40,914 bases of DNA from NCBI GenBank assembly GCA_050950785.1, contig JBMNIG010000002.1, positions 1-40,914 on the forward strand. The letters run 5' to 3'. The notes below the pieces were generated by a model. It saw only the letters and a program-made list of their open reading frames with translations, ran no database searches and was not told the DNA's origin. Position numbers and translations under genes: made by a program. Source of the stretch: JAAYOS01 sp050950785 (lineage in GTDB: Bacteria; Bacillota; Clostridia; Oscillospirales; JAAYOS01). Shown one piece after another: positions 18,798 to 27,775 of the stretch (position 1 is its first letter; each line of letters starts with the position of its first letter).

Positions 18798-19670
18798 GTG
18801 CCTGTTATAGAGATAAATAACCTGCGGAAGTATTACGGCAAAAATATTGGAATAAAGGACGTTACCTTTTCTGTAGAGAAGGGAGAAATCTTTGGATTCG
18901 TTGGCCCCAACGGTGCAGGGAAGTCTACAACGATCAGAACTCTAATGGGGTTCATATTTGCAAGTAGCGGTACGGCTACCATATGTGGACTTGACTGTGC
19001 GAGAAAATCAAAGGAAATCAAGTCGTTTACAGGGTATGTTCCAAGTGATGTAAGGCTCTATGGAGGCATGCGTGTCGGTGAACTGCTTACAAGAAATGCG
19101 AGATTTTATCGTGGTACAGAGCAGAGTGAATTGGATCGTCTATGCCGGTTGTTTGAGCTTGACTTAACTAAGCGGTTTCATGAGCTTTCCACCGGGAACA
19201 AGAAAAAAGTTTCTGTTATTTGTGCCATTGCTTCAAAACCTAAAGTCGTTATTCTTGATGAACCAACAAGTGGCTTGGATCCGATAATGCAGAAAATTTT
19301 ATTCGAAGAACTCCAACATATGACTGATGATGGAGTTACAGTGCTTCTTTCAAGTCATAACCTTTCGGAAGTACAGGAATATTGTGACCGCGTAGCATTT
19401 ATCAAAGAAGGCTCCATAATAGCAGTGGCAGATTTGAAGGAAGCAGCCACACCGAGAAAGCTTATTGAAGTTGTGGGGGGCAGCGCTGTCTCGCCCGAGG
19501 GATGGGAGCTGCTAAAGGAGACTCAAAACAGCCGAGTTTTTCGTACTTCTTCTGACAGTCGGAGCATTATTGCAACACTATCAAAGCTTTCTCCCGATGA
19601 CTTTACAGTTGAAACAGAGAGTATGGAAGAGCGGTTTTGGGATTTGTACGGAATGGGGGAGAAAATATGA
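18798..19670 (+). CDS. ABC exporter ATP-binding protein
   Basis: A 290-residue ABC ATPase of the CcmA/drug-exporter group. Walker A is GPNGAGKST (36-44), the signature is degenerate as LSTGNKKKV rather than LSGGQ, Walker B is VVILDEPTSGLDP, and the switch His lies in LLSSHNLSEV. The start is GTG at 18798, after AAGGGGGGA. Its stop overlaps the start of the permease gene as ATGA, so the two are translationally coupled and form one exporter. The cargo is unknown; such pairs export antibiotics, lipids or peptides, or act in stress defence. Confidence 0.93.
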   Translation: MPVIEINNLRKYYGKNIGIKDVTFSVEKGEIFGFVGPNGAGKSTTIRTLMGFIFASSGTATICGLDCARKSKEIKSFTGYVPSDVRLYGGMRVGELLTRNARFYRGTEQSELDRLCRLFELDLTKRFHELSTGNKKKVSVICAIASKPKVVILDEPTSGLDPIMQKILFEELQHMTDDGVTVLLSSHNLSEVQEYCDRVAFIKEGSIIAVADLKEAATPRKLIEVVGGSAVSPEGWELLKETQNSRVFRTSSDSRSIIATLSKLSPDDFTVETESMEERFWDLYGMGEKI

Positions 19671-20476
19671 ATATCTTCTTTCTCGAACTAAGGAACAATC
19701 GAAAAAGCACGATCATAAGTACTGCATCCATATGTATCGCAATCATATTGATGCTGTTATTTTACCCTTCCATGAAAAATGAGTCTATGAAGGCCCTTGC
19801 CGGGGCAAAATTGGAGGGCATGAGCCCTGCGTTACTAGAAGCACTTGGGCTAAGCCATATGATAGACTTTACTGTTTTGACAAACTTCTTTGGATATGTA
19901 TTGCAGTTTGTTACTCTTGCAATCATGATTTTGGTTACTCAACGAGCAGCAGGACTTCTCTCAAAAGAGGAAGCTGAAGGCACAATAGAGTATTTAAGCT
20001 CGAAGCCGGTTTCGCGTTGGGAAATATTTTATCAAAAAGCACTTGCACATGTAGCATATTTGCTGTTCATGATGGTAGCATTTACAATTGTAACAGTAGC
20101 GGCATATTTATATGTTAGTGATTATACGTTTGGCGAGGCGTTAAAGGAAACGGTCATCTTTTTCGGTAGCATCCTATTTGTCAGCTTCATTTTTTCGGCC
20201 GTCGGAATCTTGATTTCAGCGCTGTTAAAAGGCGGTAAAGGCATGGGAGGTTTTTCAACCGGCATTGTATTTGGTACATATATTATAGGAATCTGCTCAG
20301 CTATTATTGATAGTCTTGACTTTTGCATTTGGCTTTCGCCAATGGACTGGATAAAGCCTCAAAAGTTGATCAGTGAAGACATATTAGTGGGAGAGTGGGT
20401 TGTTGGATCAATTGTTATTGTTATATGCACAGCCGCTGCGTGGCTTAGTTATAGAAGGAAAGATTTGCTGGTATAG
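19667..20476 (+). CDS. ABC-2 type permease
   Basis: A 269-residue permease with about six membrane segments, in the ABC-2 (pfam12679-like) family. The N-terminus MNIFFLELRNNRKSTI is cytoplasmic and leads into the first helix; a loop with LLSKEEAEGTIEYLSSKPVSRWEIF is typical of these exporters. The ATG at 19667 follows GGGGGAG and overlaps the ATPase stop codon by four bases; an in-frame upstream ATG at 19637 lies inside the ATPase gene and lacks a ribosome binding site. It forms a dimeric exporter with the ATPase. A strong terminator lies at 20663. Confidence 0.9.
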   Translation: MNIFFLELRNNRKSTIISTASICIAIILMLLFYPSMKNESMKALAGAKLEGMSPALLEALGLSHMIDFTVLTNFFGYVLQFVTLAIMILVTQRAAGLLSKEEAEGTIEYLSSKPVSRWEIFYQKALAHVAYLLFMMVAFTIVTVAAYLYVSDYTFGEALKETVIFFGSILFVSFIFSAVGILISALLKGGKGMGGFSTGIVFGTYIIGICSAIIDSLDFCIWLSPMDWIKPQKLISEDILVGEWVVGSIVIVICTAAAWLSYRRKDLLV

Positions 20477-20662
20477 AATAACAACCTAACTGCCTGTTGC
20501 GTAGCCAGATTGGCTGCATTAGCCCCTGTTGACTATGCTGGATTTTAGAGCATCCCGATTGCGACTTAGCACAATCTATCCTGATAATTTATATTGAGGC
20601 AAAGACAATAGCCGCAACCAAATAAACTTTTGATCTAAAAATTTTAACATGCATAATATTAT

Positions 20663-20700
20663 GAGCTCTCCCTAACAAGTCAAGGAGAGCTCAACTTTTT
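20663..20700 (+). terminator. Intrinsic terminator after the ABC exporter
   Basis: GAGCTCTCC (20663-20671) and GGAGAGCTC (20684-20692) form a 9-bp stem, followed by AACTTTTT. It may also serve the convergent melA transcript. Apart from it, I see nothing in the gap 20477-20779. Confidence 0.85.
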
Positions 20701-20779
20701 ATACCAGCACTACAGAAACTGAAGTGTTCGCCTTGCTATTTGAATCCATCCTCATAGGCTTGTATCATAAACAGGAAAA

Positions 20780-22099
20780 TTAGACAAACTTAGGCAGCCA
20801 GCTCCCGTGAGCTTCTATGAGGGCATCACACATTGAGACGATATCATCGAGAGGTAGTTCTGAAGCTGTGTGGGGATCAAGCATTGCCGCATGATAAATG
20901 TGTTCGCGCTTTCGTGTCTTTGCTGCCTCTATTGTTAGTAACTGTACATTGATATTAGTCATATTAAGTGCTGCAAGTTGAGGAGGTAGTGGCCCAACGT
21001 AACATGGGTGTATGCCGTAATTATTGACCAGACAAGGCACTTCCACGCATGCGTCTACGGGCAGATTTGAAATAAGTCCTCCGCCATTGAGAACATTTCC
21101 GCCTATTTGGTAGGGCACACCCGTTATAAGAGCTTCCATTATGTGCGATGCATACTCGTTAGACCGTGTGTGATCTAGCGATGTGTGCTTTGTGAGATCA
21201 TCCCTCTGGCGCTCCCAGCCTGCTATCTGCTCAACACACCGTCTCGGGTACTCATCCAATGGGATGTTGAAGCGCTCTATCAGCTCCGGATATGCATTCT
21301 TTATATAGTAGGGGTTATATTCTGCGTTGTGCTCGCTAGACTCGGTGCAGTAATAGCCAAACTTTTCTATGTAGTCAAAGCGGACCATGTCATGATGCTT
21401 TTCCGTTGCGTTTTTCTGGGCTGCACGACGTTTGATTTCGGGGTACAGGTCATTGCCTGAGCTGTCGGTAATATCCAGCAACCAGGCCATGTGGTTGATG
21501 CCGGCGATCAATTCTCGTCTACCTTCTAGTTTATCTTCCATTCCCAATTGTTTGAGGAGATGCTCTGAACATACCTGTACGCTGTGGCAAAGTCCAATTG
21601 TCTTTACACCGGTATAACGCTGCATATATCCTGTGACTATAGCCATGGGATTTGTATAATTTAGGAACCATGCATCAGGACAGACTTCCTCCATGTCGCG
21701 GGCAAAGTCCTCTAAAACAGGTATTGTGCGAAGTCCGCGGAAAATACCACCGATACCGAGGGTGTCACCAATCGTCTGTCTCAGTCCAAACTTTTTTGGG
21801 ACTTCAAAGTCAATGATCGTGCACGGGTCATAAAAACCCACTTGAATGGCGTTGACCACAAAGTTTGCTCCCCTTAGGGCGTCTTTCCTGTTTGTGACTC
21901 CAAGGTATGTGCGAATTTTTGCTGGGTTGCCCTTTGCGTTGTTTAGTGCGTTGATGACTACGCTGCTTTCGCGTAATCTATCTGCATCAATGTCATATAG
22001 TGCAATTTCGCATTCGCGTAGAACCGAGCTGCAAAGACAGTCGCCTAGTACATTTTTGGCAAAGACTGTGCTTCCGGCACCCATAAAGGTTATTTTCAA
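20780..22099 (-). CDS. melA: GH4 alpha-galactosidase (MelA type)
   Basis: An NAD- and Mn-dependent glycosidase of family GH4. From the chosen start the Rossmann motif is FMGAGSTVFAKN (5-16), followed by DIDADRL, GDTLGIGGIFRGLRTIP (111-127), LNYTNPMA, and the metal and catalytic region GLCHSVQ (Cys171, His172) and GINHMAW (His203). CHSV points to the MelA alpha-galactosidase branch; a GH4 alpha-glucuronidase is less likely. The start is TTG at 22099: GGGAGGTGG sits 5 bases before it, and the only in-frame upstream ATG (22120) touches a TATAAT box, so it would fall at or before the transcription start. That gives 439 residues. It is divergent from gcvT. With GPH uptake it could hydrolyse melibiose-like galactosides. 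Confidence 0.9.
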   Translation of the reverse strand: MKITFMGAGSTVFAKNVLGDCLCSSVLRECEIALYDIDADRLRESSVVINALNNAKGNPAKIRTYLGVTNRKDALRGANFVVNAIQVGFYDPCTIIDFEVPKKFGLRQTIGDTLGIGGIFRGLRTIPVLEDFARDMEEVCPDAWFLNYTNPMAIVTGYMQRYTGVKTIGLCHSVQVCSEHLLKQLGMEDKLEGRRELIAGINHMAWLLDITDSSGNDLYPEIKRRAAQKNATEKHHDMVRFDYIEKFGYYCTESSEHNAEYNPYYIKNAYPELIERFNIPLDEYPRRCVEQIAGWERQRDDLTKHTSLDHTRSNEYASHIMEALITGVPYQIGGNVLNGGGLISNLPVDACVEVPCLVNNYGIHPCYVGPLPPQLAALNMTNINVQLLTIEAAKTRKREHIYHAAMLDPHTASELPLDDIVSMCDALIEAHGSWLPKFV

Positions 22100-22120
22100 G
22101 TTTTCCACCTCCCGTTGCAT

Positions 22121-22126
22121 ATTATA
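22121..22126 (-). promoter_or_regulatory. -10 box of melA
   Basis: TATAAT on the minus strand at 22126-22121, with TGT just before it. The -35 is poor (TGTGCT at 17 bases). Transcription should start near 22114, 15 bases before the TTG start. Confidence 0.6.
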
Positions 22127-22169
22127 ACATACTTCTTTTATTCAGCACACAATTCAGTAGTTGTTTCCC

Positions 22170-22198
22170 TTGTTTTTTGATATTTAGTCATGTAAAAT
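22170..22198 (+). promoter_or_regulatory. Promoter of the gcv operon
   Basis: TTGTTT (22170-22175) and TAAAAT (22193-22198) are separated by 17 bases. The start codon of gcvT lies 35 bases after the -10. This leaves no room for a glycine riboswitch, which many gcv operons of Bacillota carry. Confidence 0.6.
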
Positions 22199-22232
22199 GA
22201 GCATGAGAAATATATGGAAGAGGGGGCCGGGT

Positions 22233-23339
22233 ATGGCTGAGTTAAAAAGAACACCACTGTATGATGCGCATATGCGACTAGGGGCAAGAATGGTTGACTT
22301 TGCAGGGTGGGAAATGCCCATCCAGTATGAAGGGATATCTGTGGAACATGAAGCAGTACGCACGTGCGCAGGTATGTTTGACGTATCGCACATGGGAGAG
22401 GTGGAGTTTACAGGGTCCGATGCTTTAGAGTACCTGCAAAACCTCGTAACCAATGATGTTTCATCTATAAATGACAACCAGATGCTGTATACCTTTATGT
22501 GTTATCCTAACGGAGGCGTTGTTGACGACATTATTGTATACAGACGCAAAGAGGACAGCTATATGGCCATCATAAATGCCTCCAATATCGATAAAGATAT
22601 TGATTGGATGCGTGAGCAGGTCGGCTCCTATGATGTCGAAATCAAAGACAGGTCCGGCGAATTGTCGCTTATAGCGCTACAAGGGCCCAAGGCTGAAGAG
22701 ATCCTCGGAGGGCTCGTTGATGTCGATCTTAAGGACATTGGTTTTTTTCAATTTTCCGAGGATGTAAAATGTGCATCAAAGACATGTATGATTTCAAGGT
22801 CCGGGTATACCGGGGAGGACGGATTTGAAATTTGTCTAAGAAATGAGGATGCCCTTTTTGTGTGGGAAAAGCTCATGGAAATAGGAACTGAAAAGGGCTT
22901 GAAGCCCTGTGGTCTAGGCGCTAGGGACACGCTGAGATTTGAGGCAAACCTACCCCTTTACGGAAACGAGCTGTCCGAACGCATCACACCTCTTGAGGCC
23001 GGTTTTGGAATGTTTGTCAAGCTGGATAAAGGAGGATTTATCGGAAGGGATGCTCTAAAGAGACAAAAAGAAGAAGGTCTTACTCGTAAGATCGTAGGTT
23101 TTGAGATGGTTGAAAACGGCATTCCAAGACACGGTTATGATGTGTTGAGTGACGGAAAGGTTATTGGGTTCGTAACTACAGGATATAACTCTCCGACTCT
23201 AAAAAAGAATATTGGATTGGCAATGGTTGATATCCAACACTCAGCATTAGGTTCGGAAATTTGCATACAAGTAAGAAAAAAAGTTTTGCAGGCAAAAGTT
23301 ATTAAACGCAGATTTTATACTAAGAGCTATAAGAAATAA
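22233..23339 (+). CDS. gcvT: Glycine cleavage T-protein (aminomethyltransferase)
   Basis: T-protein of the glycine cleavage system. It transfers the methylene group of aminomethyl-lipoyl H-protein to tetrahydrofolate and releases ammonia. Recognised blocks are TPLYDAHMRLGARMVDFAGW, GMFDVSHMGEV, FVTNDV-like NLVTNDVSS, SRSGYTGEDGFEI and LGARDTLRFEANLPLYGNEL. The start ATG 22233 follows AGAGGGGG by about 9 bases; the upstream in-frame ATG 22197 overlaps the -10 box and is rejected. That gives 368 residues, the normal length. It is first in a four-gene operon; gcvH follows after 12 bases. Confidence 0.97.
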   Translation: MAELKRTPLYDAHMRLGARMVDFAGWEMPIQYEGISVEHEAVRTCAGMFDVSHMGEVEFTGSDALEYLQNLVTNDVSSINDNQMLYTFMCYPNGGVVDDIIVYRRKEDSYMAIINASNIDKDIDWMREQVGSYDVEIKDRSGELSLIALQGPKAEEILGGLVDVDLKDIGFFQFSEDVKCASKTCMISRSGYTGEDGFEICLRNEDALFVWEKLMEIGTEKGLKPCGLGARDTLRFEANLPLYGNELSERITPLEAGFGMFVKLDKGGFIGRDALKRQKEEGLTRKIVGFEMVENGIPRHGYDVLSDGKVIGFVTTGYNSPTLKKNIGLAMVDIQHSALGSEICIQVRKKVLQAKVIKRRFYTKSYKK

Positions 23340-23351
23340 GGAGGCACTATC

Positions 23352-23732
23352 ATGGAGATCAAAAAAGGACTATACTATACCGAGGAAAACGAGTGGGTCA
23401 GAGTTGAGGGAAACACTGCGTATATCGGTATTACTGACTATGCACAGGATGCACTAGGTGATATCGTTTTTATTGAGTTGCCCGAGGTGGGCGACAAGCT
23501 GGAAGCGGGGGACACATTCTCGGTAGTTGAATCGGTAAAGGCGGCGTCTGACGTTTATCTGCCCGTATCCGGAACTGTAATTGAGATCAACAAGGAGCTT
23601 GAGGACTCTCCTGAGCTGATCAACGAGGACCCATACGGAAGCTGGATAATTGCAGTAGATATGCTGGATGTGACCGAACTTGAGCAACTAATGGATGCCG
23701 CTGCTTACGAGGAACTTACCAGCAAGGAGTAA
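23352..23732 (+). CDS. gcvH: Glycine cleavage H-protein (lipoyl carrier)
   Basis: A 126-residue lipoyl carrier that shuttles the aminomethyl group between the P-, T- and L-proteins. The lipoylated lysine is Lys63 in VVESVKAASD, and the barrel-sandwich fold is seen in GITDYAQDALGDIVFIELPEVG. The start follows AAGGAGG. gcvPA begins 4 bases after its stop. No lipoate ligase or L-protein gene is in the window, so lipoylation and reoxidation depend on genes elsewhere. Confidence 0.97.
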   Translation: MEIKKGLYYTEENEWVRVEGNTAYIGITDYAQDALGDIVFIELPEVGDKLEAGDTFSVVESVKAASDVYLPVSGTVIEINKELEDSPELINEDPYGSWIIAVDMLDVTELEQLMDAAAYEELTSKE

Positions 23733-23736
23733 TAAT

Positions 23737-25104
23737 ATGCATAGATATATTCCAAACACGGAGGCCGACCTGACCTGTATGTTAGAAAGGTTAGGGCTAT
23801 CTTCGGTAGAGGATTTATTTAGCGACATTCCAAGCCAGCTCCTGTTAAAAACCGGATTGGACCTCCCTGAGGCTCTTTCCGAACAGGAGCTTGTTCAAAA
23901 AATGAAGGGCTTAAGCAGGAAAAACAGTGGAGTGGACGAACTCACTTGTTTTTTGGGTGCAGGAGCTTATGACCATTTCATTCCCGCGGTTGTGGGAGAG
24001 TTGGTATCGAGATCGGAATTCTTTACCGCCTATACACCTTACCAGCCGGAGATAAGTCAGGGGACACTTCAAGCTATATTTGAATATCAGACCATGATCT
24101 GCAACCTTACCGGCATGGATGCAACTAACGCATCTATGTATGACGGCGCAACTGCCTGTGCAGAAGCCGCAAGGATGGCTGTGGACAGTACACGCAGAAA
24201 CACGATTGCGGTATCAAAAACCGTAAACCCCGAGGTCCGGAAAGTGCTTGACACCTACATGGACCTCTGCGGATTTAAACTTGTTGAAATTGGTATGGAT
24301 AACGGTGCCACAGATATATCTCATCTTAAGGAACTGCTTAATAATGATTTAGCTGCTGTGGTCGTGCAAAGTCCGAACTTCTTTGGTGTTATTGAGGACA
24401 TGGACGCAATTGGGGAGTCGTTGGACGGTAGTAAAACTCTGTTCATTAGCTATGTTGATCCCATTTCCCTTGCTATCCTGAAGAAACCTTCGGAGTATGG
24501 TGCGGATATTGCCGTTGGTGAAGGGCAGGCTTTAGGAAATAGCCTCAGCTTCGGTGGACCGTACCTTGGCTTTCTTGCCACTCGCAACAAGTTGATGCGC
24601 AAAATGCCCGGAAGGATCGTGGGTCAGACGAAGGATGTTGACGGAAAGCGCGCTTTTGTTCTGACACTACAGGCGCGTGAGCAGCATATCAGGAGAAGTA
24701 GAGCGTCATCAAACATTTGCTCAAATCAGGGACTAAATGCACTGGCATCTGCAATATATATGGCTACAATGGGGGAAAGCGGTCTGAAAGAAGTTGCAAC
24801 ACTATGCATTCAGAAGACCCACTATGCACAGAAAAAGCTTACTGAAAGCGGCGCATACAAACCCTTATTTGACAGACCATTCTTTATGGAGTTTGCTGTA
24901 ACCAGTGCTACTGACCCTGTTATCGTTAACAAAGACCTATTAGATGTTGGTATTCTGGGTGGATACCAGCTGTCTAGAGACTACCCTGAGTATGGCAACG
25001 GGTTACTTATTTGTGTTACTGAAAAGCGTACAAAAGCTGAAATTGACAAGCTTGTGGACACTATGCTAAGTACAGAGGCTAGAGAGGGGAGGGTTATGGC
25101 GTGA
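23737..25104 (+). CDS. gcvPA: Glycine dehydrogenase (decarboxylating) subunit 1
   Basis: The N-terminal half of the split P-protein, which with GcvPB decarboxylates glycine. It is a 455-residue aspartate-aminotransferase-fold protein that lacks the PLP lysine. Typical blocks are HRYIPNTEAD, FLGAGAYDHFIPAVV, YTPYQPEISQGTLQAIFEYQ, GMDATNASMYDGATACAEA and GRIVGQT. The ATG at 23737 follows AGGAGTAATAAT; an in-frame ATG inside gcvH is rejected. Its TGA overlaps the GTG start of gcvPB by four bases, so the two subunits are translationally coupled in equal amount. Confidence 0.97.
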   Translation: MHRYIPNTEADLTCMLERLGLSSVEDLFSDIPSQLLLKTGLDLPEALSEQELVQKMKGLSRKNSGVDELTCFLGAGAYDHFIPAVVGELVSRSEFFTAYTPYQPEISQGTLQAIFEYQTMICNLTGMDATNASMYDGATACAEAARMAVDSTRRNTIAVSKTVNPEVRKVLDTYMDLCGFKLVEIGMDNGATDISHLKELLNNDLAAVVVQSPNFFGVIEDMDAIGESLDGSKTLFISYVDPISLAILKKPSEYGADIAVGEGQALGNSLSFGGPYLGFLATRNKLMRKMPGRIVGQTKDVDGKRAFVLTLQAREQHIRRSRASSNICSNQGLNALASAIYMATMGESGLKEVATLCIQKTHYAQKKLTESGAYKPLFDRPFFMEFAVTSATDPVIVNKDLLDVGILGGYQLSRDYPEYGNGLLICVTEKRTKAEIDKLVDTMLSTEAREGRVMA

Positions 25105-26549
25105 GTTCTTACAACAAGTTGATATTTGAAATCTCTCGTGAAGGACGCAAGGCATATAGTTTGCCAAAATGCGACGTCGACACCCTGCCAATTGATGAGT
25201 TGATACCTAAGGAGCTTATAGGTTCCACACCTCTGAATATGCCGGAAGTAAGTGAAGTAGATATAGTGCGCCACTACACCAACCTGTCAACAAAAAACTA
25301 TGGTGTTGACAGTGGTTTTTATCCGTTGGGTTCCTGCACAATGAAGTATAACCCAAAGATCAATGAAGTGGTGGCGTCTTACGATGGATTTAAGAACTTA
25401 CACCCGCTCCAGCCGGAAGAAACCGTCCAAGGGGCACTGGAAGTGATGTATCAGCTGCGGAAAGCGCTGGAAGAGATTACAGGGATGTACGAGGTGTCGC
25501 TCCAGCCAGCCGCCGGTGCACACGGTGAACTGACGGGACTCATGATAATGAAAGCCTATCATAGGGAACGGGGAGACACTAAGAGAAACAAGATAATCGT
25601 GCCAGATTCCGCCCATGGAACAAACCCTGCAAGTGCATCCGTCCTTGGATATGAAGTTATTGAGATAGAGTCGGACACGAATGGCGACGTGAACATAGAT
25701 AAGCTCAAGGAAGTCATGGGTGACGATATAGCAGGTATGATGCTGACAAACCCAAGTACTTTGGGACTCTTTGAGCCAAAAGTAAAGGAAATATGTGATA
25801 TTGTCCATGCCGCGGGCGGCCTTATGTACTACGACGGTGCCAACGCAAACGCCATTTTAGGTATCACAAGACCCGGTGATATGGGATTTGACATTATACA
25901 TTTGAACCTGCACAAGACGTTTTCCACACCCCATGGTGGCGGAGGGCCTGGCAGTGGCCCTGTTGGTGTTAGAGAGGATTTAGCGAAATTCCTGCCCACA
26001 CCTACTGTGGAAAAGCATGGTGATGTATATACCCTGAACTACTCTAAACCAAGCTCGATTGGTAAAGTCAAGAGTTTCTACGGACACTTTGGAGTATGCG
26101 TAAAAGCTTATGCTTATATCCTGTCTATGGGGGCTGATGGACTTAAAAATGTTAGCGTAAACGCTGTTATTAATGCAAACTACCTTATGAATGCCCTTAA
26201 AGGCACATATGAACTTCCAATCGACAGAATCTGCAAACACGAGTTTGTATTAGGTGGAATTGAAAATGATAACGGTATTACTACGCTGGATATTGCAAAA
26301 CGCCTCATCGACTATGGCTATCATCCGCCAACAGTGTACTTCCCACTCACAATAAAAGAAGCCATGATGATAGAGCCCACAGAAACAGAAAGTGTTGAAA
26401 CGCTTGATACCTTTATTTCAGCAATGCTAAAAATAGCGGAGGAGGCCAAAACCACTCCGGAACTTCTAAAAGAAGCACCCCACAACACGCCGGTACGCCG
26501 CGTGGACGAGGTCTTGGCTGCGCGCAATCCCGTTATACGATATTTGTGA
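25101..26549 (+). CDS. gcvPB: Glycine dehydrogenase (decarboxylating) subunit 2
   Basis: The catalytic half of the split P-protein, 482 residues. The PLP lysine is Lys272 in HLNLHKTFSTPHGG, followed by the glycine-rich GGPGSGPVGV loop; PLGSCTMKYNP (75-85) and DSAHGTNPASAS are also diagnostic. The start is GTG at 25101, overlapping the gcvPA stop as GTGA, with GGGGAGGG upstream. With GcvT and GcvH it oxidises glycine to CO2, ammonia and methylene-THF, or runs in reverse for glycine synthesis in acetogenic or Stickland metabolism. A hairpin at 26568 closes the operon. Confidence 0.97.
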   Translation: MSSYNKLIFEISREGRKAYSLPKCDVDTLPIDELIPKELIGSTPLNMPEVSEVDIVRHYTNLSTKNYGVDSGFYPLGSCTMKYNPKINEVVASYDGFKNLHPLQPEETVQGALEVMYQLRKALEEITGMYEVSLQPAAGAHGELTGLMIMKAYHRERGDTKRNKIIVPDSAHGTNPASASVLGYEVIEIESDTNGDVNIDKLKEVMGDDIAGMMLTNPSTLGLFEPKVKEICDIVHAAGGLMYYDGANANAILGITRPGDMGFDIIHLNLHKTFSTPHGGGGPGSGPVGVREDLAKFLPTPTVEKHGDVYTLNYSKPSSIGKVKSFYGHFGVCVKAYAYILSMGADGLKNVSVNAVINANYLMNALKGTYELPIDRICKHEFVLGGIENDNGITTLDIAKRLIDYGYHPPTVYFPLTIKEAMMIEPTETESVETLDTFISAMLKIAEEAKTTPELLKEAPHNTPVRRVDEVLAARNPVIRYL

Positions 26550-26567
26550 TATTTTTGATACCAAATG

Positions 26568-26600
26568 ATTATTCCCCCACCTTTTAGGTGAGGGAATAAT
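26568..26600. terminator. Hairpin ending the gcv operon
   Basis: ATTATTCCC (26568-26576) and GGGAATAAT (26592-26600) plus inner CACCT/AGGTG form a long stem with one C-A mismatch and a small TT loop. No T-run follows on the + strand. Downstream up to 26660 there is no gene. Confidence 0.65.
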
Positions 26601-26659
26601 ATTGTGGATCATCTCGCTCACACCGAGTCATAACAAGACACAGATAAATAATAAAACAC

Positions 26660-26785
26660 CGGGACGGTTCTTCCGTCTTGGGACACGGGTGGGACACGGG
26701 AACAGGTTTCTTGCCCTGCGAGACGAGTAGGACAAGGGATCCATCCCCGTGTTCCACCCGATTCAGGAGCCATCCCGATTCCATT
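26660..26785. repeat. Cluster of GGGACACG/CCATCCCG short repeats
   Basis: Words related to the cluster at 121-260 recur here: GGGACGGTTCTTCCGTC (26671-26688-ish), GGGACACGGG twice in tandem (about 26680-26700), AACAGGTTTCTTGCCCTGCGAGAC, GGGATCCATCCCCGTGTTCC and GAGCCATCCCGATTCC. AACAGGTTTCT and GGGACACG are also in the hairpin at 36298-36338. The stretch has weak open frames only. Confidence 0.6.
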
Positions 26786-26794
26786 TTTTTCATC

Positions 26795-26825
26795 TTTACC
26801 GGTAGCAACTACCGGGGGATATACT
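26795..26825 (+). promoter_or_regulatory. MerR-type promoter with dyad operator
   Basis: TTTACC (26795-26800) and TATACT (26820-26825) are 19 bases apart, the long spacer typical of MerR-activated promoters. The spacer contains most of the dyad CCGGTAGCAACTACCGG (26799-26815). The same dyad core lies in front of the merR gene at 28705. The aldo/keto reductase starts 32 bases after the -10. Confidence 0.8.
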
Positions 26826-26857
26826 TATATTACTAAAAGATAACAGGAGGTATAATC

Positions 26858-27700
26858 ATGACATTTACTTTGAGTAATGGTATTAAGATGCCTGCAGTTG
26901 GGATCGGAACCTTCATGATGACCCCACAACAGGCTGAAGCAGCAGTATACGAAGCGCTTTCATGTGGTTATCGTATGATCGATACAGCTCAAGCTTATAT
27001 GAACGAGCGTGCTGTTGGTCGCGGAATGAGGAAATCAGGTGTTCCACGGGAGGAAATATTCCTCTCAACAAAAATCTGGGCCAGTCAGTATCTGACCGAA
27101 GGAACTGTGGAAAAAAGTATGGAGCTGCTGGGAACGGACTATATCGATCTTATGTTCATTCATCAGCCAGCCGGTGATTTTATGGCAGGATATCGGAAGC
27201 TGGAAAAGGCATATCGGGAAGGTAAGATCAAATCAATCGGCATCTCCAACTTCAGAGGGAGTAAGCTTGAAAAATTACTCGCAGAATGCGAAATAAAACC
27301 GCATGTGATCCAGATGGAAGCTCACCCTTACTACATGGACACCGATACAATTGGCCAATTAAAAGAATGTGGCTGCCGTGTTATGGCATGGTATCCACTT
27401 GGACACGGAGACAAGGAGCTTCTTAATGAGCCCGTATTCGTAGGACTTGGCGAGAAATACGGAAAAAGCACTGCCCAGATTATCCTCCGCTGGCATGTAC
27501 AGGTCGGTAATCAGGTTATCCCGGGCTCTACAAATCCAGAACATATCAGAGAGAATATTGACATTTTCGACTTTGAGCTGACCGCTGAAGAAATGGATGA
27601 CATTGCAAAGATCAACAAAAATGTCCGATACTACAACGCAACTGATGAACAAGTTGAAAACTTTGCAAACTTTGCAATCGATCTCGACAGCCAGGAGTAA
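26858..27700 (+). CDS. Aldo/keto reductase 1
   Basis: A 280-residue NAD(P)H-dependent carbonyl reductase with the (beta/alpha)8 fold. The catalytic tetrad is Asp42, Tyr47, Lys72 and His102 (IDTAQAYMNE, STKIW, FIHQP). The cofactor-binding block IPGSTNPEHIRENI is near residue 225. It resembles the 2,5-diketogluconate/methylglyoxal reductase group. The start follows AGGAGG. It is the first gene after the MerR-type promoter at 26795 and is followed after 75 bases by a second paralogue. The MerR regulator downstream suggests induction by reactive aldehydes. Confidence 0.94.
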   Translation: MTFTLSNGIKMPAVGIGTFMMTPQQAEAAVYEALSCGYRMIDTAQAYMNERAVGRGMRKSGVPREEIFLSTKIWASQYLTEGTVEKSMELLGTDYIDLMFIHQPAGDFMAGYRKLEKAYREGKIKSIGISNFRGSKLEKLLAECEIKPHVIQMEAHPYYMDTDTIGQLKECGCRVMAWYPLGHGDKELLNEPVFVGLGEKYGKSTAQIILRWHVQVGNQVIPGSTNPEHIRENIDIFDFELTAEEMDDIAKINKNVRYYNATDEQVENFANFAIDLDSQE

Positions 27701-27775
27701 ATAGCAAGACGAAGAAGGACTGCCGCAAGCGGACATCGAATCATAAATGATACATGACAGAAAGGAAATTACATA

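Noticed and set aside
22121..22232. Glycine riboswitch before gcvT
   Set aside because: The spacer is too short for an aptamer plus promoter, and a good promoter sits only 35 bases from the start codon.
26584..26808. 74-codon minus-strand open frame after gcvPB
   Set aside because: It consists of the short dispersed repeats and ends inside the gcv terminator.
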